A stretch of 64,000 bases of DNA from Stutzerimonas zhaodongensis (GTDB lineage Bacteria; Pseudomonadota; Gammaproteobacteria; Pseudomonadales; Pseudomonadaceae), in NCBI RefSeq assembly GCF_003696365.1, contig NZ_RFFM01000002.1:992001-1056000 (forward strand). The letters are read 5' to 3'. Made by a program: the position numbers and the translations under genes. The notes beneath the pieces are model-generated. The model worked only from the letters and a program-made list of their open reading frames with translations. It searched no databases and was not told the origin of the DNA. Numbering within the stretch: the stretch's first letter is position 1; each line of letters begins with the position of its first letter. Shown here one piece after another: positions 7,930-19,862 of this stretch.

Positions 7930-7943
7930 TTGATTGCGGTCAA
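7930..7943 (+). promoter_or_regulatory. FNR/DNR box upstream of dnrP
   Basis: TTGATTGCGGTCAA matches the consensus at 9 of 10 positions and lies 54 bases before the dnrP ATG. A clear -10 hexamer at the expected distance is not visible. Confidence 0.6.
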
Positions 7944-7997
7944 CCTGCAATCGGTATGGCGCATGGCAAGCTGCATTTGAATCGAGAGGATGCCGCC

Positions 7998-8180
7998 ATG
8001 CCCAACTGCTTGTACTGCCAGCAACTCAACCCGCCGCAGGAAGCCGAGTGCAGCAACTGCGGCATGCCCCTCCCCGCCCACGCCGACACGGCTGGTGAAC
8101 GGCGTCAGCGCAAATTTCTGTGGTTCTGCATCGCCCTCACGATTTTCTGCGCGGTGATGATCGTCTGGCTGCCGCGCTGA
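7998..8180 (+). CDS. dnrP: DnrP, small zinc-ribbon membrane protein
   Basis: This encodes 60 residues. A zinc-ribbon-like motif, C4-x2-C7 and C17-x2-C20, is followed by a basic linker and one membrane span (about 40-57) ending W-L-P-R. Homologues are annotated as DnrP in denitrifying pseudomonads. The function is not established; the cytoplasmic zinc ribbon with a C-terminal anchor suggests an accessory or scaffold role. GAGAGGA precedes the ATG at 7998, and an FNR/DNR-type box stands upstream. It is separated from dnrD by 143 bases and has its own control. Confidence 0.8.
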   Translation: MPNCLYCQQLNPPQEAECSNCGMPLPAHADTAGERRQRKFLWFCIALTIFCAVMIVWLPR

Positions 8181-8224
8181 CCTAACGCGCCCTTCTTTCC
8201 GCTGAATACCTGCCTACCCCTTAG

Positions 8225-8379
8225 ATTCCAGCTTGCTGGCAATCAAAAAGTAGCGTGATGCACCTCAGCGGGCCGGACCCGCTTGATCGCGAGCAAGCTC
8301 GCTCCTACAAAAGCAACGCAGCGGTAGGTGCTCAGCCGCGCTCGCCTACGTAACCGTAGGAGCCAGCTTGCTGGCGATC
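8225..8379. repeat. REP cluster downstream of dnrP
   Basis: The stretch has a complete inverted REP at 8285-8308 and a complete forward REP at 8356-8379 (GTAGGAGCCAGCTTGCTGG core), plus a degenerate one near 8228-8244. These are the Pseudomonas short palindromic elements that recur through the window in intergenic DNA. Confidence 0.85.
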
Positions 8380-8388
8380 AAAAGGTCC

Positions 8389-8460
8389 GTAGGGTGGATC
8401 ACGCCCCACCGATCCACCGAGCAGCGCCACGGTGGATGTAAAAAGCGACATCCACCCTAC
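8389..8460. repeat. GTAGGGTGGAT inverted repeat overlapping the norD stop
   Basis: GTAGGGTGGAT at 8389-8399 is mirrored exactly by ATCCACCCTAC at 8450-8460, with a 50-base spacer. The norD stop codon lies in the right arm (8457-8459). It may act as a transcription barrier between the convergent dnrP and norD units. Related GTAGGGTGG copies occur after phhA. Confidence 0.7.
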
Positions 8461-10301
8461 GGCTGGGTCAGTTGCTTGTACAGCTGCGGCAGGCGGAAGG
8501 GCAGCTGTTGCGGCTCTTTGATCAAGGTGTAGCCGTTGGCGCCGAACATGTAGGGCAGGTAATCACCGGCCTCCTGATCGATGGTGATGCAGAACGGGAG
8601 CAGCCCGTGGCGGCGTGCTTCCATGACCGCTTGCCGGGTGTCTTCGACGCCATAACGCCCTTCGTAGAGATCCAGATCATTGGGTTTGCCATCAGTGACC
8701 AAGAGCAACAGCTTGCGCCGCTGCTTGCACCTGCCGAGCAGTTCGGTGGCCTGGCGAATGGCGGCGCCCATGCGAGTGTAGTAGCCGGGCTTGAGCGCCT
8801 GGATGCGGCCGCGGGTGTCGTCACCGTAACGCTGCTTGAAGCTCTTGAGTTCCTGCATGCGCACCTGCTGGCGACGCAGCGAGGAGAAGCCGTACAAGGC
8901 AAACTCATCACCGACCGCCGACAGCGCTTCGCCGAACAGCAGCAGGCTGTCGGTGATTACGTCGATCACCTTGTGCTCGTCGTCCAGGTGCGCGTCCGTG
9001 GACATGGACAGGTCCGCCAGCAATAGGCACGCCAAGTCGCGGCGGTTCTGTCGCTGCTCCATGAACAGCCCGCGCTCGGCACACTGACCATGCTGACGCT
9101 CGACGTGGAAATCCAGCCAGGCCTGCATGTCCAGCTCGGAGCCCTGCGGTTGGCTGCGCAGCCATTGCCGATCATTGCGCAGGTGCTCGAATTGCCGACG
9201 CAGCTTGCGCGCCAGTGGGCTCAGCCGCAGCGGCAGGCCCAAAGGTTCAGAGCCGCGCGGCAACATCATCTGCAGACTGACGAAGTCCTCCTGCATGCGC
9301 TGCTTGCGGTAGTCCCACTCCGGCAGTTTTACCCCCTCTCCCAATGGAATGTCGTCTACATCGGTCGGGGGCAGGTCGAGGTGCAGTTTGAGGCCGCCGC
9401 CTTTGCGCATGCGCTGACGCGACATGGCGATCTCGTCGAGGTCTTCGGCGACGCGCGAGGCGTCTTCGTTCTCGCTGTCGTCGCCCTGGCGATCCAGCTC
9501 GACATGTTCGGACCAGCTGAACAGGTTCTCCAGGCGGAACAGCATGAGCCCACCCTTGCTGGTGCTGTCCTCGACGCGCTTGGCGCGCTTACGCATGCCC
9601 TTCCGTTCTACAGGCGGGGCTTGCAGATTGTTATCGGGGTCTTCCTCGGCGAGCTCGGTGGCCTGAGGCACACCGAGATTTTCCGCCGGATAGAGCCACA
9701 TGGGCAGCGGCCACGGCGCAACTTCGCTGCGGGGAAATTGCGTCACGCTGCCTGGCTCACGCAGGGCCTGGCAGATGGCTCGCTCCAGCGCACTTTCGGC
9801 CCGGGGCAGCGTGTCCGGGTCCGGACGCAATTGCAGATGCGCTTCGACCAGTCGCTCGTAGCGCGGCCGCATGGCTGGAAAGCGCTCAAGAATGGCCTGG
9901 GTCCAGCGCTGGTTGTCACGCGCCCAATGGCGCATTTCGCCTGCCTGCGCCGCGAGCAGCGCCAGCCAGCGATAGAGATCCTGATTGAGAGAGACTTCGG
10001 GGTATACCGCGAGGCTTTGGGGCAGGCGCAGGTTGCTCGCATCGCACCAGGCCACCGGCAGTTGTTTGCAGGTCCCGGCGACCTGTTGCAGCAGGTTTCG
10101 CCGCAGCATCAGGTCCCGCGCATTGGCCGCCTCAACGCCAATGCCGCTGGCACCGCCCATCGCACGGAACAGCACCGACAGCGGCCGATGCATGCTTTCC
10201 AGGGCAACGCTGGCTTCGGGAAAGTCGGGGCTGGCGCGGCGGGTGATGAACCGATGCCAGACACTACCGACCCACTCTTCGACTTCGATGGTAAAGGCCA
10301 T
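8457..10301 (-). CDS. norD: NorD, vWA-domain accessory protein of NO reductase
   Basis: This 614-residue protein has a C-terminal von Willebrand A domain (about 425-610) with a MIDAS-type D-L-S-M-S motif and L-V-T-D-G-K-P. The middle is charged and probably disordered (about 235-300). NorD works with the MoxR-type ATPase NirQ/NorQ and is needed to mature active cNOR, probably for its non-heme iron. The ATG at 10301 was chosen because GGAG lies nine bases upstream; the in-frame TTG two codons earlier is too close to it. It follows norB after an 81-base gap containing a terminator hairpin. Its stop codon falls in a repeat arm. Confidence 0.92.
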   Translation of the reverse strand: MAFTIEVEEWVGSVWHRFITRRASPDFPEASVALESMHRPLSVLFRAMGGASGIGVEAANARDLMLRRNLLQQVAGTCKQLPVAWCDASNLRLPQSLAVYPEVSLNQDLYRWLALLAAQAGEMRHWARDNQRWTQAILERFPAMRPRYERLVEAHLQLRPDPDTLPRAESALERAICQALREPGSVTQFPRSEVAPWPLPMWLYPAENLGVPQATELAEEDPDNNLQAPPVERKGMRKRAKRVEDSTSKGGLMLFRLENLFSWSEHVELDRQGDDSENEDASRVAEDLDEIAMSRQRMRKGGGLKLHLDLPPTDVDDIPLGEGVKLPEWDYRKQRMQEDFVSLQMMLPRGSEPLGLPLRLSPLARKLRRQFEHLRNDRQWLRSQPQGSELDMQAWLDFHVERQHGQCAERGLFMEQRQNRRDLACLLLADLSMSTDAHLDDEHKVIDVITDSLLLFGEALSAVGDEFALYGFSSLRRQQVRMQELKSFKQRYGDDTRGRIQALKPGYYTRMGAAIRQATELLGRCKQRRKLLLLVTDGKPNDLDLYEGRYGVEDTRQAVMEARRHGLLPFCITIDQEAGDYLPYMFGANGYTLIKEPQQLPFRLPQLYKQLTQP

Positions 10302-10330
10302 GGTCAATCACTCCGTAACGCCGTGTTGAG

Positions 10331-10363
10331 ACAAAAACGGCCCGCTGGGTCAGCCGGGCCGTT
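10331..10363 (-). terminator. Rho-independent terminator after norCB
   Basis: On the minus strand a 9-bp GC-rich stem (AACGGCCCG at 10336-10344 paired with CGGGCCGTT at 10355-10363, loop of ten) is followed by TTTTTGT. It should stop most norCB transcripts and leave norD at a lower level. Confidence 0.8.
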
Positions 10364-10382
10364 GCTCCTGTTGCGATCCGAA

Positions 10383-11813
<1,431 letters not shown>

Positions 11814-12254
11814 TCAGCCCTCCTTGTTTGGCGGCCAGTTGTTGGTATCGATCTTCGAGGTCCACTTGAGGAATTCGGCCAGATCGTCAACTTGGTTATC
11901 GCTCAGGTTGAATTGCGGCATCGCCCTGCGCCCTGGAGCGCCCAGAGGCTGAGCTTTCATCCACGCATTCAGGAAGGGCTTGAAGGCCGCATCCTCACCG
12001 CGACGAACGAAGACATTTCCCAGTTCCGGCGCGAAGTAGGCACCTTCACCAAGCAGGCTGTGGCAGCCGATGCAGTTGTTGTTTTCCCAAACCTCTTTGC
12101 CTCGCACCACCGCTTCGGTCAGCTCCGATTCGTTGGATCGTTCTGGAAAGGTCTGCTCTGTGTGATAGGTAAGGCCCAGAAAAACCAGGAGGAAGAACAC
12201 GCTTCCCCCGAAGTAGATATTTCTGGCCATTCCCTTGGTAAAGGTCTCGGACAT
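11814..12254 (-). CDS. norC: NorC, membrane-anchored cytochrome c subunit of NO reductase
   Basis: This 146-residue protein has an N-terminal membrane anchor (about 12-30), a periplasmic cytochrome c domain with heme motif C61-I-G-C-H65, and a likely axial Met near 112 (R-R-A-M-P-Q-F). It accepts electrons from c-type cytochromes or azurin and passes them to NorB. The start at 12254 follows GGAGG and gives the length known for P. stutzeri NorC; the 24 codons upstream run toward the promoter. norC leads norCB. Confidence 0.97.
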   Translation of the reverse strand: MSETFTKGMARNIYFGGSVFFLLVFLGLTYHTEQTFPERSNESELTEAVVRGKEVWENNNCIGCHSLLGEGAYFAPELGNVFVRRGEDAAFKPFLNAWMKAQPLGAPGRRAMPQFNLSDNQVDDLAEFLKWTSKIDTNNWPPNKEG

Positions 12255-12283
12255 GGTCGCCTCCTCATGGCGTTGGCGTGGCC

Positions 12284-12326
12284 AGTTTAAGAAGGGAGCT
12301 ATCGAAATCTGCTTGATAGCGATCAA
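12284..12326 (-). promoter_or_regulatory. norCB promoter with a perfect FNR/DNR box
   Basis: The minus strand has TTGATCGCTATCAA at 12313-12326, an exact TTGAT-N4-ATCAA. A -10-like TAAACT at 12284-12289 lies at the class II distance, giving a start near 12278 and a short leader before norC. Confidence 0.8.
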
Positions 12327-12432
12327 GAAAAACCTGAACGCGGTACTGGGTCTTTCGCAGGCCGCTGTGCCTGCCCAAGGCCAGGCGCTGGGCCGCGATA
12401 TATGTGAGTTATCGACGCTTCGGCGAGAGGTT

Positions 12433-12833
12433 GATCGCCAGCAAGCTGGCTCCTACGACGTGCGACACGGTGCGGTGCGCATGGTGGAGCGCGGAGGGAC
12501 GCTAAGGCGGCACCCTCGAATCCGCTGCGGATTTGCAAAAGCGATCGCCAGCAAGCTGGCTCCTACAATGAGCGGAGCAAGGCAGCGGATGGAGCGCTCA
12601 CAGGTTTAGCCGCAAGGGCGTTAAGCAAAGCCCGCCAGCCTGGCGACTGATTATCGGAGCACCCCTGCCCTATGTAGGAGCCAGCTTGCTGGCGATCAAG
12701 GCGCTACCTATACCTTTATCGCCAAGGACATCCCACCGCGAAAGCTTCCGATCAAACGGACGACGCGGGACCGGCTTTCACCAAGATCGTCAGCGCACCG
12801 CTGCCCTGTGTAGGAGCCAGCTTGCTGGCGATC
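12433..12833. repeat. Four REP elements in the norC-norF gap
   Basis: Two inverted REPs (12433-12456 and 12543-12566) face two forward ones (12674-12697 and 12810-12833), all with the GTAGGAGCCAGCTTGCTGG core. The 533 bases between the norC box and norF hold no gene I can support; the repeats separate the norCB and nirQ-norEF units. Confidence 0.88.
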
Positions 12834-12859
12834 GAAGGCTGATGATCGACGCTCGCTGT

Positions 12860-13111
12860 CTACGCCATCATCGCCAACAGAATCCCGCCAGCCATCACCA
12901 ACGGCCAGACGAACAACAACAAGCGCCACATGGCCGGCGCATGACGCAGCTCCATGAAACCTTCGGTGATCACCCAGGCCTTGACCAGCGCTATGGCCAG
13001 CACCGAGCCGGCGAGCAGCAGCGTAGAGCCGGCGTTACCCAGCACAACGGTGACTGTGGACAGTATCGCCAAAGCCAGCCAGCAACCGATCAGCACTTGT
13101 GAAGCGGACAT
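12860..13111 (-). CDS. norF: NorF, small membrane protein (cytochrome oxidase subunit IV-like)
   Basis: This 83-residue hydrophobic protein has three predicted spans and resembles the caa3-type subunit IV/NorF family. It carries the typical A-W-V-I-T-E-G-F-M-E-L-R-H segment at about 45-58. NorE and NorF are not essential for cNOR assembly but support full NO-reductase activity or protect against NO. The start at 13111 follows GAGGAGGCCGTG and lies 10 bases after norE. It is the last gene of nirQ-norE-norF on the minus strand. Confidence 0.88.
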   Translation of the reverse strand: MSASQVLIGCWLALAILSTVTVVLGNAGSTLLLAGSVLAIALVKAWVITEGFMELRHAPAMWRLLLFVWPLVMAGGILLAMMA

Positions 13112-13121
13112 CACGGCCTCC

Positions 13122-13709
13122 TCAGTTGATGACGTAGACCAGCGGAAAGAGCAGCACCCAGACCATGTCCACCATGTGCCAATAGAGCACACCGGACTCG
13201 AGTCCGGCACAGTCCGAACCGGTATAGAGGCCGCGCTGACAACGCATGGCCATCCAGCCGAGGATGACCATCCCGAGCAGTACGTGCAGGAAGTGAAAGC
13301 CCGTAAGAATCCAGTACAGAGTGAAGAAAGTGTTGTGCTCGATCCCCAGCCCCATCGAGGAAAGGTGACCGTACTCGTTGAGCTTGAGCACCACATAGAC
13401 GCAGGCCGAAGCCAGCGCAGCGACCAGAGACAACGACCCTCGCCCTGATTGCGCTGCACGCACCTGCTCTACCGCGAGGGCGGCGAACAGGCCGGACGTC
13501 AGCAGGCTCAATGTCAATGCGAGCCCCATGGAGCTGTCCAGTGCCGCACGGCTCTCGCTGAACAACTCGGGGTTGAGCACCTGTGTCACGGCAAAGGCCA
13601 GGATCAGGATGGCGAAGACTGTCAGCTCGGCGAGGATGAAAAACCACATCGCCAGGTCGCCCGGCAGCCGCCGGGAAACCTCGACGGGGTGGTTAACCGA
13701 AATGGACAT
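13122..13709 (-). CDS. norE: NorE, cytochrome oxidase subunit III-like membrane protein
   Basis: This 195-residue protein has five predicted spans and belongs to the COX3 superfamily. Typical features are the W-F-F-I-L-A-E-L-T-V-F first helix, E-H-N-T-F-F-T-L-Y and G-F-H-F-L-H-V-L-L-G in the middle, and Y-W-H-M-V-D-M-V-W-V near the end. It is an accessory protein of NO reduction, encoded with norF and nirQ. Its start at 13709 overlaps the end of nirQ by 17 bases, so the genes are coupled. An in-frame ATG three codons upstream is possible. Confidence 0.92.
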   Translation of the reverse strand: MSISVNHPVEVSRRLPGDLAMWFFILAELTVFAILILAFAVTQVLNPELFSESRAALDSSMGLALTLSLLTSGLFAALAVEQVRAAQSGRGSLSLVAALASACVYVVLKLNEYGHLSSMGLGIEHNTFFTLYWILTGFHFLHVLLGMVILGWMAMRCQRGLYTGSDCAGLESGVLYWHMVDMVWVLLFPLVYVIN

Positions 13710-14499
13710 CGACCACATCCATCAGCGCAGCGACGGTTTGCGGATCGTCCGAGAGCGGCTCGGCCAGACAGGCCATGCAGGCCTCGCGCGGGCTCATGCC
13801 GGAGCGGATCATCCGTGCGGTGAAAATCAGCAGGCGGGTCGAGGCGACTTCTTCCAGGTCATGCTGTTCGAGCCGACGCAGGGCCTGCCCGAGCTTGACC
13901 ACCTGCGCCGCCAGAGCGGCATCCACCTGGGCCTCGTTGGCGACGATGCGCTGCTCCTCCGCCGCGGGCGGGTAGTCGAAACGCATGGCGACGAAGCGTT
14001 GCCGCGTGCTGGGCTTCATGCCCTTGAGCAGGTTCTGATACCCGGGGTTGTAACTGACGACCAGCATGAAGCCTGGCGGCGCCTTGAGTGCTTCGCCAGT
14101 GCGCTCGATGAACAACTCGCGGCGGTCGTCTGCCAGGGGGTGCAAGACCACCGCCGTGTCCTGCCGCGCTTCGACTACTTCGTCCAGATAGCAGATGCCT
14201 CCCTCGCGCACCGCGCGGGTCAGCGGGCCGTCCTGCCACCAGGTGCCCTGTGCACCGATCAGGTGGCGGCCGACCAGGTCTGCGGCGGAGAGGTCGTCAT
14301 GGCAGGCCACGGTGTAAAGCGGCAAGTTCAGGCGGTGCGCCATGTGCTGCACGAAGCGGGTTTTGCCACAACCGGTCGGACCCTTGATCAGCACCGGCAT
14401 ACCGTGCTTCCAGGCCTGCTCGAAGAGCACCTCTTCGTTGCCCAGCGACTGGTAGAACGGAGCACCAGCCATGCCGACAAGGTTCTCGGGCGCGTTCAT
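13693..14499 (-). CDS. nirQ: NirQ/NorQ, MoxR-type AAA+ ATPase for NO reductase activation
   Basis: This is a 268-residue AAA+ ATPase with Walker A GPTGCGKT at 40-47, a Walker B ending C-Y-L-D-E near 108-112, and a sensor segment around S-Y-N-P-G-Y. NirQ/NorQ works with NorD to activate cNOR, probably by inserting the non-heme iron. The start at 14499 follows GAGG and gives the expected N-terminus; an upstream ATG 14 codons earlier has no ribosome site. It heads nirQ-norE-norF and is divergent from nirS. Confidence 0.94.
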   Translation of the reverse strand: MNAPENLVGMAGAPFYQSLGNEEVLFEQAWKHGMPVLIKGPTGCGKTRFVQHMAHRLNLPLYTVACHDDLSAADLVGRHLIGAQGTWWQDGPLTRAVREGGICYLDEVVEARQDTAVVLHPLADDRRELFIERTGEALKAPPGFMLVVSYNPGYQNLLKGMKPSTRQRFVAMRFDYPPAAEEQRIVANEAQVDAALAAQVVKLGQALRRLEQHDLEEVASTRLLIFTARMIRSGMSPREACMACLAEPLSDDPQTVAALMDVVDVHFG

Positions 14500-14587
14500 T
14501 GGCAATACCTCACAGCAGCGGTTGGATTTGACTGGCGCCAAACTAATCCCCGCCCCGCACCGCCCTCAAGCCGTCCGCCGGCGAAGC

Positions 14588-14601
14588 TTGATTACGGTCA
14601 A
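14588..14601 (-). promoter_or_regulatory. FNR/DNR box toward nirQ
   Basis: The minus strand reads TTGACCGTAATCAA, a 9-of-10 match. It lies 89 bases upstream of nirQ. No good -10 hexamer sits at the class II distance; TTAGTT at 14541-14546 would suit a class I position near -61.5. Confidence 0.6.
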
Positions 14602-14719
14602 GCCCAAGTCGAAATGAGCAAGCACCCGCCCCCGGCGAAGATGTCTGGCTCGCGACTTCTGGCCAATTTTCGCCGCCCCCGCGACAAGGCGTCACGCTTG
14701 GGGCATGACGGATCGACTC

Positions 14720-16555
<1,836 letters not shown>

Positions 16556-16565
16556 GTAAAAACCG

Positions 16566-16589
16566 GGGGGACGCCAAGATCCCCCTTTT
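16566..16589 (+). terminator. Terminator-like hairpin between nirS and nirM
   Basis: GGGGGA at 16566-16571 pairs with TCCCCC at 16580-16585 across an 8-base loop and is followed by TTTT. It lies 10 bases after the nirS stop. It probably stops or stabilises nirS mRNA while allowing some readthrough into nirM and the heme d1 genes. Confidence 0.7.
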
Positions 16590-16608
16590 AGCCTTGAGGA
16601 AGTAACTC

Positions 16609-16923
16609 ATGAAGAAAGTACTCATCCCACTGCTCGCCCTCGGCGGCGCACTGATTCTGCAGCCTGCAATGGCTCAGGATGGTGAAGCGCTGTTCAAGAG
16701 CAAGCCCTGTGCTGCCTGCCACAGCGTCGACGCCAAGCTGGTCGGCCCGGCACTGAAGGAAGTTGCCGCCAAGTACGCCGGTCAGGAAGGCGCCGCCGAC
16801 CTGCTCGCCGGTCACATCAAGAACGGCGTACAGGGCATTTGGGGCCCCATCCCGATGCCGCCAAACCCGGTAACCGAAGAAGAAGCCAAGACCCTCGCCG
16901 AGTGGGTTCTTAGTCTCAAGTAA
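16609..16923 (+). CDS. nirM: NirM, cytochrome c551
   Basis: This 104-residue precursor has a signal peptide (1-22, cleaved at A-M-A/Q-D), giving an 82-residue mature protein, the known size of Pseudomonas c551. The heme motif is C34-A-A-C-H38 and the axial Met lies in P-I-P-M-P-P-N-P. It carries electrons from the bc1 complex to NirS in the periplasm. It follows nirS directly; nirT and nirB, present here in P. stutzeri ZoBell, are absent. Confidence 0.97.
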   Translation: MKKVLIPLLALGGALILQPAMAQDGEALFKSKPCAACHSVDAKLVGPALKEVAAKYAGQEGAADLLAGHIKNGVQGIWGPIPMPPNPVTEEEAKTLAEWVLSLK

Positions 16924-16940
16924 TACCTGAGGAGGACACC

Positions 16941-17282
16941 ATGATCCGGTCCCGACATGCAGTTTTCAGCTTGGGGCTCAGCCTGGTGTCCCTCCTCCCC
17001 CTTTCATTCGCCCAGGCCGAGGCGCCCACAGCCGCCCGCCAGGCTCAACTCGAACATCTGCTGGTTCAGGACTGCGGCTCCTGTCACGGCCTGCGTATGA
17101 CCGGCGGCCTCGGTCCGGCACTGACGCTCGATGCAATCGCCGGCAAACCCCGCGAAAGCCTGATCGCCACCGTGACCCACGGGCGACCCGGTACCGCCAT
17201 GCCCGGCTGGAATGCCCTGCTCGACGAACAGGACATCGCCTGGCTGGTCGATCTACTCCTCGAAGGATATCCAAAGCCATGA
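16941..17282 (+). CDS. nirC: NirC, c-type cytochrome of the nir cluster
   Basis: This 113-residue precursor has a signal peptide (about 1-26) and a single cytochrome c domain with C45-G-S-C-H49 and a likely Met ligand in T-A-M-P-G-W. NirC can donate electrons to NirS and is implicated in heme d1 maturation. GGAGGACACC precedes the ATG. It ends in a 4-base ATGA overlap with nirF. Confidence 0.93.
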   Translation: MIRSRHAVFSLGLSLVSLLPLSFAQAEAPTAARQAQLEHLLVQDCGSCHGLRMTGGLGPALTLDAIAGKPRESLIATVTHGRPGTAMPGWNALLDEQDIAWLVDLLLEGYPKP

Positions 17283-18454
17283 TCCGTCCCCTATTGCTGT
17301 TGGCCGCGGCCAGTCTGCTGCTTGGCTGCGCGCAACAAACCTTGCGAGGCACTGGTGATCTCGGAGTCGTGGTGGAACGCGCCACCGGTAGCGTGCAGAT
17401 CATCGAAACCAGCCATCAGACCCGATTGGCGCGAATAGACGGCCTGGGCGACCTGTCCCACGCGTCCGTGGTCTTTTCCCGCGATCAGCGTTACGCCTAC
17501 GTATTCGGCCGCGATGGCGGACTGACCAAGGTCGACCTGCTGAAACAGCGCATCGATCGGCGGGTGATCCAGGGTGGCAACAGCATCGGCGGTGCGATCA
17601 GCCAGGACGGCGCTTTGATCGCCGTTGGCAACTACGAGCCAGGCGGCGTCAAGGTCTTTGATTCAAAGACCTTGGAGCTGGTTGCCGACATACCCGCCAC
17701 GCCGCTGGCCGACGGCAGCCGCAATTCGCGGGTGGTGGGCGTTATCGATGCACCAGGACGTCGCTTCATCTACAGCCTGTTCGACACGGACGAAACCTGG
17801 CTGCTGGACTTCAGCCAGGGCAATACGCCCAAGATCACCCGCTTCAAGAATGTCGGCAAACAACCCTACGATGCCCTGCTGACGCCTGATGGCCGTTACT
17901 ACGTAGCAGGGCTGTTCGGCGAAGACGGCATGGCCAAGATCGACCTCTGGCACACCCGTCGTGGGGTCGAACGCATTCTCGATGGCTACGGCCGCGGCGA
18001 GCAAAAGCTGCCCGTGTACAAGATGCCCCACCTCGAAGGCTGGACTGTAGCCGGCAACCAGACGTTCGTTCCGGCGGTTGGCCAGCATCGCGTGCTGGTG
18101 ATGGATTCACAGACCTGGAAACAGACCGATGCGATCGATGTGGCGGGCCAACCGATCTTCGTCATGGCGCGGCCAGACGCACGGCAGATCTGGGTCAACT
18201 TCGCCCACCCCGACAACCATCAGGTGCAGGTGATCGACAGCGAGACGCACGAAATCATCGCCACCCTCGAACCCGGCCCCGCGGTCTTGCACATGGAATT
18301 CACCGCACGGGGCGATCAGCTCTGGCTGTCGGTTCGTGACGGCAACGAAGTCCAGGTCTGGGATCCGTACCAGTTGAAGCTACTCAAGCGCCTTCCGGCC
18401 GAAAGCCCGAGCGGGATCTTTTTCAGCAGCCGCGCACATGAGACGGGGTTGTGA
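17279..18454 (+). CDS. nirF: NirF, heme d1 biosynthesis protein (lipoprotein propeller)
   Basis: This 391-residue protein starts with a lipoprotein signal (L-L-L-G-C, Cys17) and then forms a beta-propeller related to the d1 domain of NirS. NirF acts late in heme d1 assembly in the periplasm; it is reported to dehydrogenate or bind the d1 precursor and to contact NirN and NirS. It overlaps nirC by four bases, and its stop is one base before the nirD ATG. Confidence 0.95.
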   Translation: MIRPLLLLAAASLLLGCAQQTLRGTGDLGVVVERATGSVQIIETSHQTRLARIDGLGDLSHASVVFSRDQRYAYVFGRDGGLTKVDLLKQRIDRRVIQGGNSIGGAISQDGALIAVGNYEPGGVKVFDSKTLELVADIPATPLADGSRNSRVVGVIDAPGRRFIYSLFDTDETWLLDFSQGNTPKITRFKNVGKQPYDALLTPDGRYYVAGLFGEDGMAKIDLWHTRRGVERILDGYGRGEQKLPVYKMPHLEGWTVAGNQTFVPAVGQHRVLVMDSQTWKQTDAIDVAGQPIFVMARPDARQIWVNFAHPDNHQVQVIDSETHEIIATLEPGPAVLHMEFTARGDQLWLSVRDGNEVQVWDPYQLKLLKRLPAESPSGIFFSSRAHETGL

Positions 18455-18455
18455 C

Positions 18456-18914
18456 ATGCAAATCGATACCCTCAGCCGTCGCCTGATCGATCGTTTCCAG
18501 CACGGGATGCCGCTTTGCGCCGAGCCCTATCGAGCCATGGCAGAAGCGCTGGACTGCAGCGAAACCGAAGTACTGGCCTGCCTCGAACGCCTGGAGCACG
18601 GCGGCGGCCTGTCTCGTATTGGCCCGGTTTTCGAGCACAGCCGTGCCGGCGCCAGCACCCTGGTTGCCCTCGCAGTGCCCGAAGCGCGACTGGAGCAGGT
18701 GGCCGAGCACATCAACAGCTATTCCGAGGTGAATCACAACTACTTGCGCGAGCATCACTACAACCTGTGGTTCGTGGTCACCGGCCCGTCGCGCGCCCAC
18801 ATCGATGCCATCCTCGCGCAGATCAGCGCCGAAACCGGACTGGAACCACTCGACCTGCCGATGCAGGCCGCCTACCGCATCGACCTCGGCTTTCCCATTG
18901 GAGAGGCACCATGA
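18456..18914 (+). CDS. nirD: NirD, siroheme decarboxylase subunit
   Basis: This 152-residue protein belongs to the AsnC/Lrp-related NirD/L/G/H family. An N-terminal HTH-like half is followed by an effector-like half ending in the family signature [15 protein letters not shown]. NirDLGH subunits together decarboxylate siroheme to didecarboxysiroheme, an early step to heme d1. The start at 18456 is one base after the nirF stop. It overlaps nirL by an ATGA. Confidence 0.94.
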   Translation: MQIDTLSRRLIDRFQHGMPLCAEPYRAMAEALDCSETEVLACLERLEHGGGLSRIGPVFEHSRAGASTLVALAVPEARLEQVAEHINSYSEVNHNYLREHHYNLWFVVTGPSRAHIDAILAQISAETGLEPLDLPMQAAYRIDLGFPIGEAP

Positions 18915-19426
18915 ACAGCGTGCTCAATGACCTGCAAGCCATGCAGCTGCGCCGCCTGCTCGAAGCGGGTCTGCCGCTCGCTGCACGCCCCTATCAGGTA
19001 TTGGCAGAACGGCTCGGTGCGAGCGAGGACGCCGTTCTGGAACAGGTTCGGCTGTGGAACGAAAGCGGGCTGTTCCGACGGGTCGGGCTGGTGATCAAAC
19101 ACCGCGCCATTGGCTTTCGCGCCAACGCCATGCTGGTCATGGATATCCCCGACGAGCAGGTCGACGAGGTCGGACGCAAGCTCGGCGAGGCCGCTGGCGT
19201 CAACCTCTGCTACCAGCGTCCGCGCCGCCTGCCAGACTGGCCCTACAACCTGTTCTGCATGGTCCACGGCCGCGAGCGGCAGCAGGTCTGCCAGCTGATC
19301 GACGCGTTACTGGCCGAGCACGGCTTGAGTGAAGTGCCGCACCAGCTGCTGTTCAGCACCCGTGCGTTCAAGCAGTGCGGGGGTCGATTCGCGCCACCCG
19401 CTGCGCTGGAGCTCGCCCATGGATGA
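18911..19426 (+). CDS. nirL: NirL, siroheme decarboxylase subunit
   Basis: This 171-residue Lrp/AsnC-like protein keeps the C-Y-Q-R-P-R-R ... [11 protein letters not shown] signature of the NirL/NirH branch. It is proposed to act with NirD, NirG and NirH on siroheme. GAGAGG precedes the ATG, which overlaps the nirD stop. The stop overlaps the nirG start by eight bases. The long frame from 18515 is an out-of-frame read of nirD. Confidence 0.94.
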   Translation: MNSVLNDLQAMQLRRLLEAGLPLAARPYQVLAERLGASEDAVLEQVRLWNESGLFRRVGLVIKHRAIGFRANAMLVMDIPDEQVDEVGRKLGEAAGVNLCYQRPRRLPDWPYNLFCMVHGRERQQVCQLIDALLAEHGLSEVPHQLLFSTRAFKQCGGRFAPPAALELAHG

Positions 19427-19862
19427 TTTCGATCGCGTTTTGATCAATCGCCTGCAACACGGTTTGCCACTGGTGCGGCACCCCTGGGAGGCATTGGCTC
19501 AAGAGCTGGGCACCGACTCCAACGCATTGCGCGCGCGGGTTCAGGCGCTACTCGACGACGGCACCCTGACCCGCTTCGGCCCGATGTTCGACATCGAACG
19601 TCTCGGCGGCGCTTTTACGCTAGCAGCGCTGTCGGTTCCCGAAGAGCGGTTCGATGCCGTTGCCGCACAACTGGATGCAATGCCTGAAGTAGCCCACAAC
19701 TACCGCCGCGAACACCGCTGGAACATGTGGTTCGTGCTCGGCTGCGCGACGCCTGAAGGCATTGCGGACACCATCGCCCAGATCGAAACGCAAACCGGCC
19801 TGCCGGCGCTCAACCTGCCAAAGGAGGAGACATACCATGTCGGCCTGCACTTCCCGGTCTGA
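19419..19862 (+). CDS. nirG: NirG, siroheme decarboxylase subunit
   Basis: This 147-residue protein is closest to NirD, with the matching [14 protein letters not shown] signature; its His and Arg residues lie in the active-site region of this family. It begins in the last codons of nirL and overlaps nirH by 26 bases, so the four subunits are probably made in coupled amounts. It is cytoplasmic. Confidence 0.93.
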   Translation: MDDFDRVLINRLQHGLPLVRHPWEALAQELGTDSNALRARVQALLDDGTLTRFGPMFDIERLGGAFTLAALSVPEERFDAVAAQLDAMPEVAHNYRREHRWNMWFVLGCATPEGIADTIAQIETQTGLPALNLPKEETYHVGLHFPV

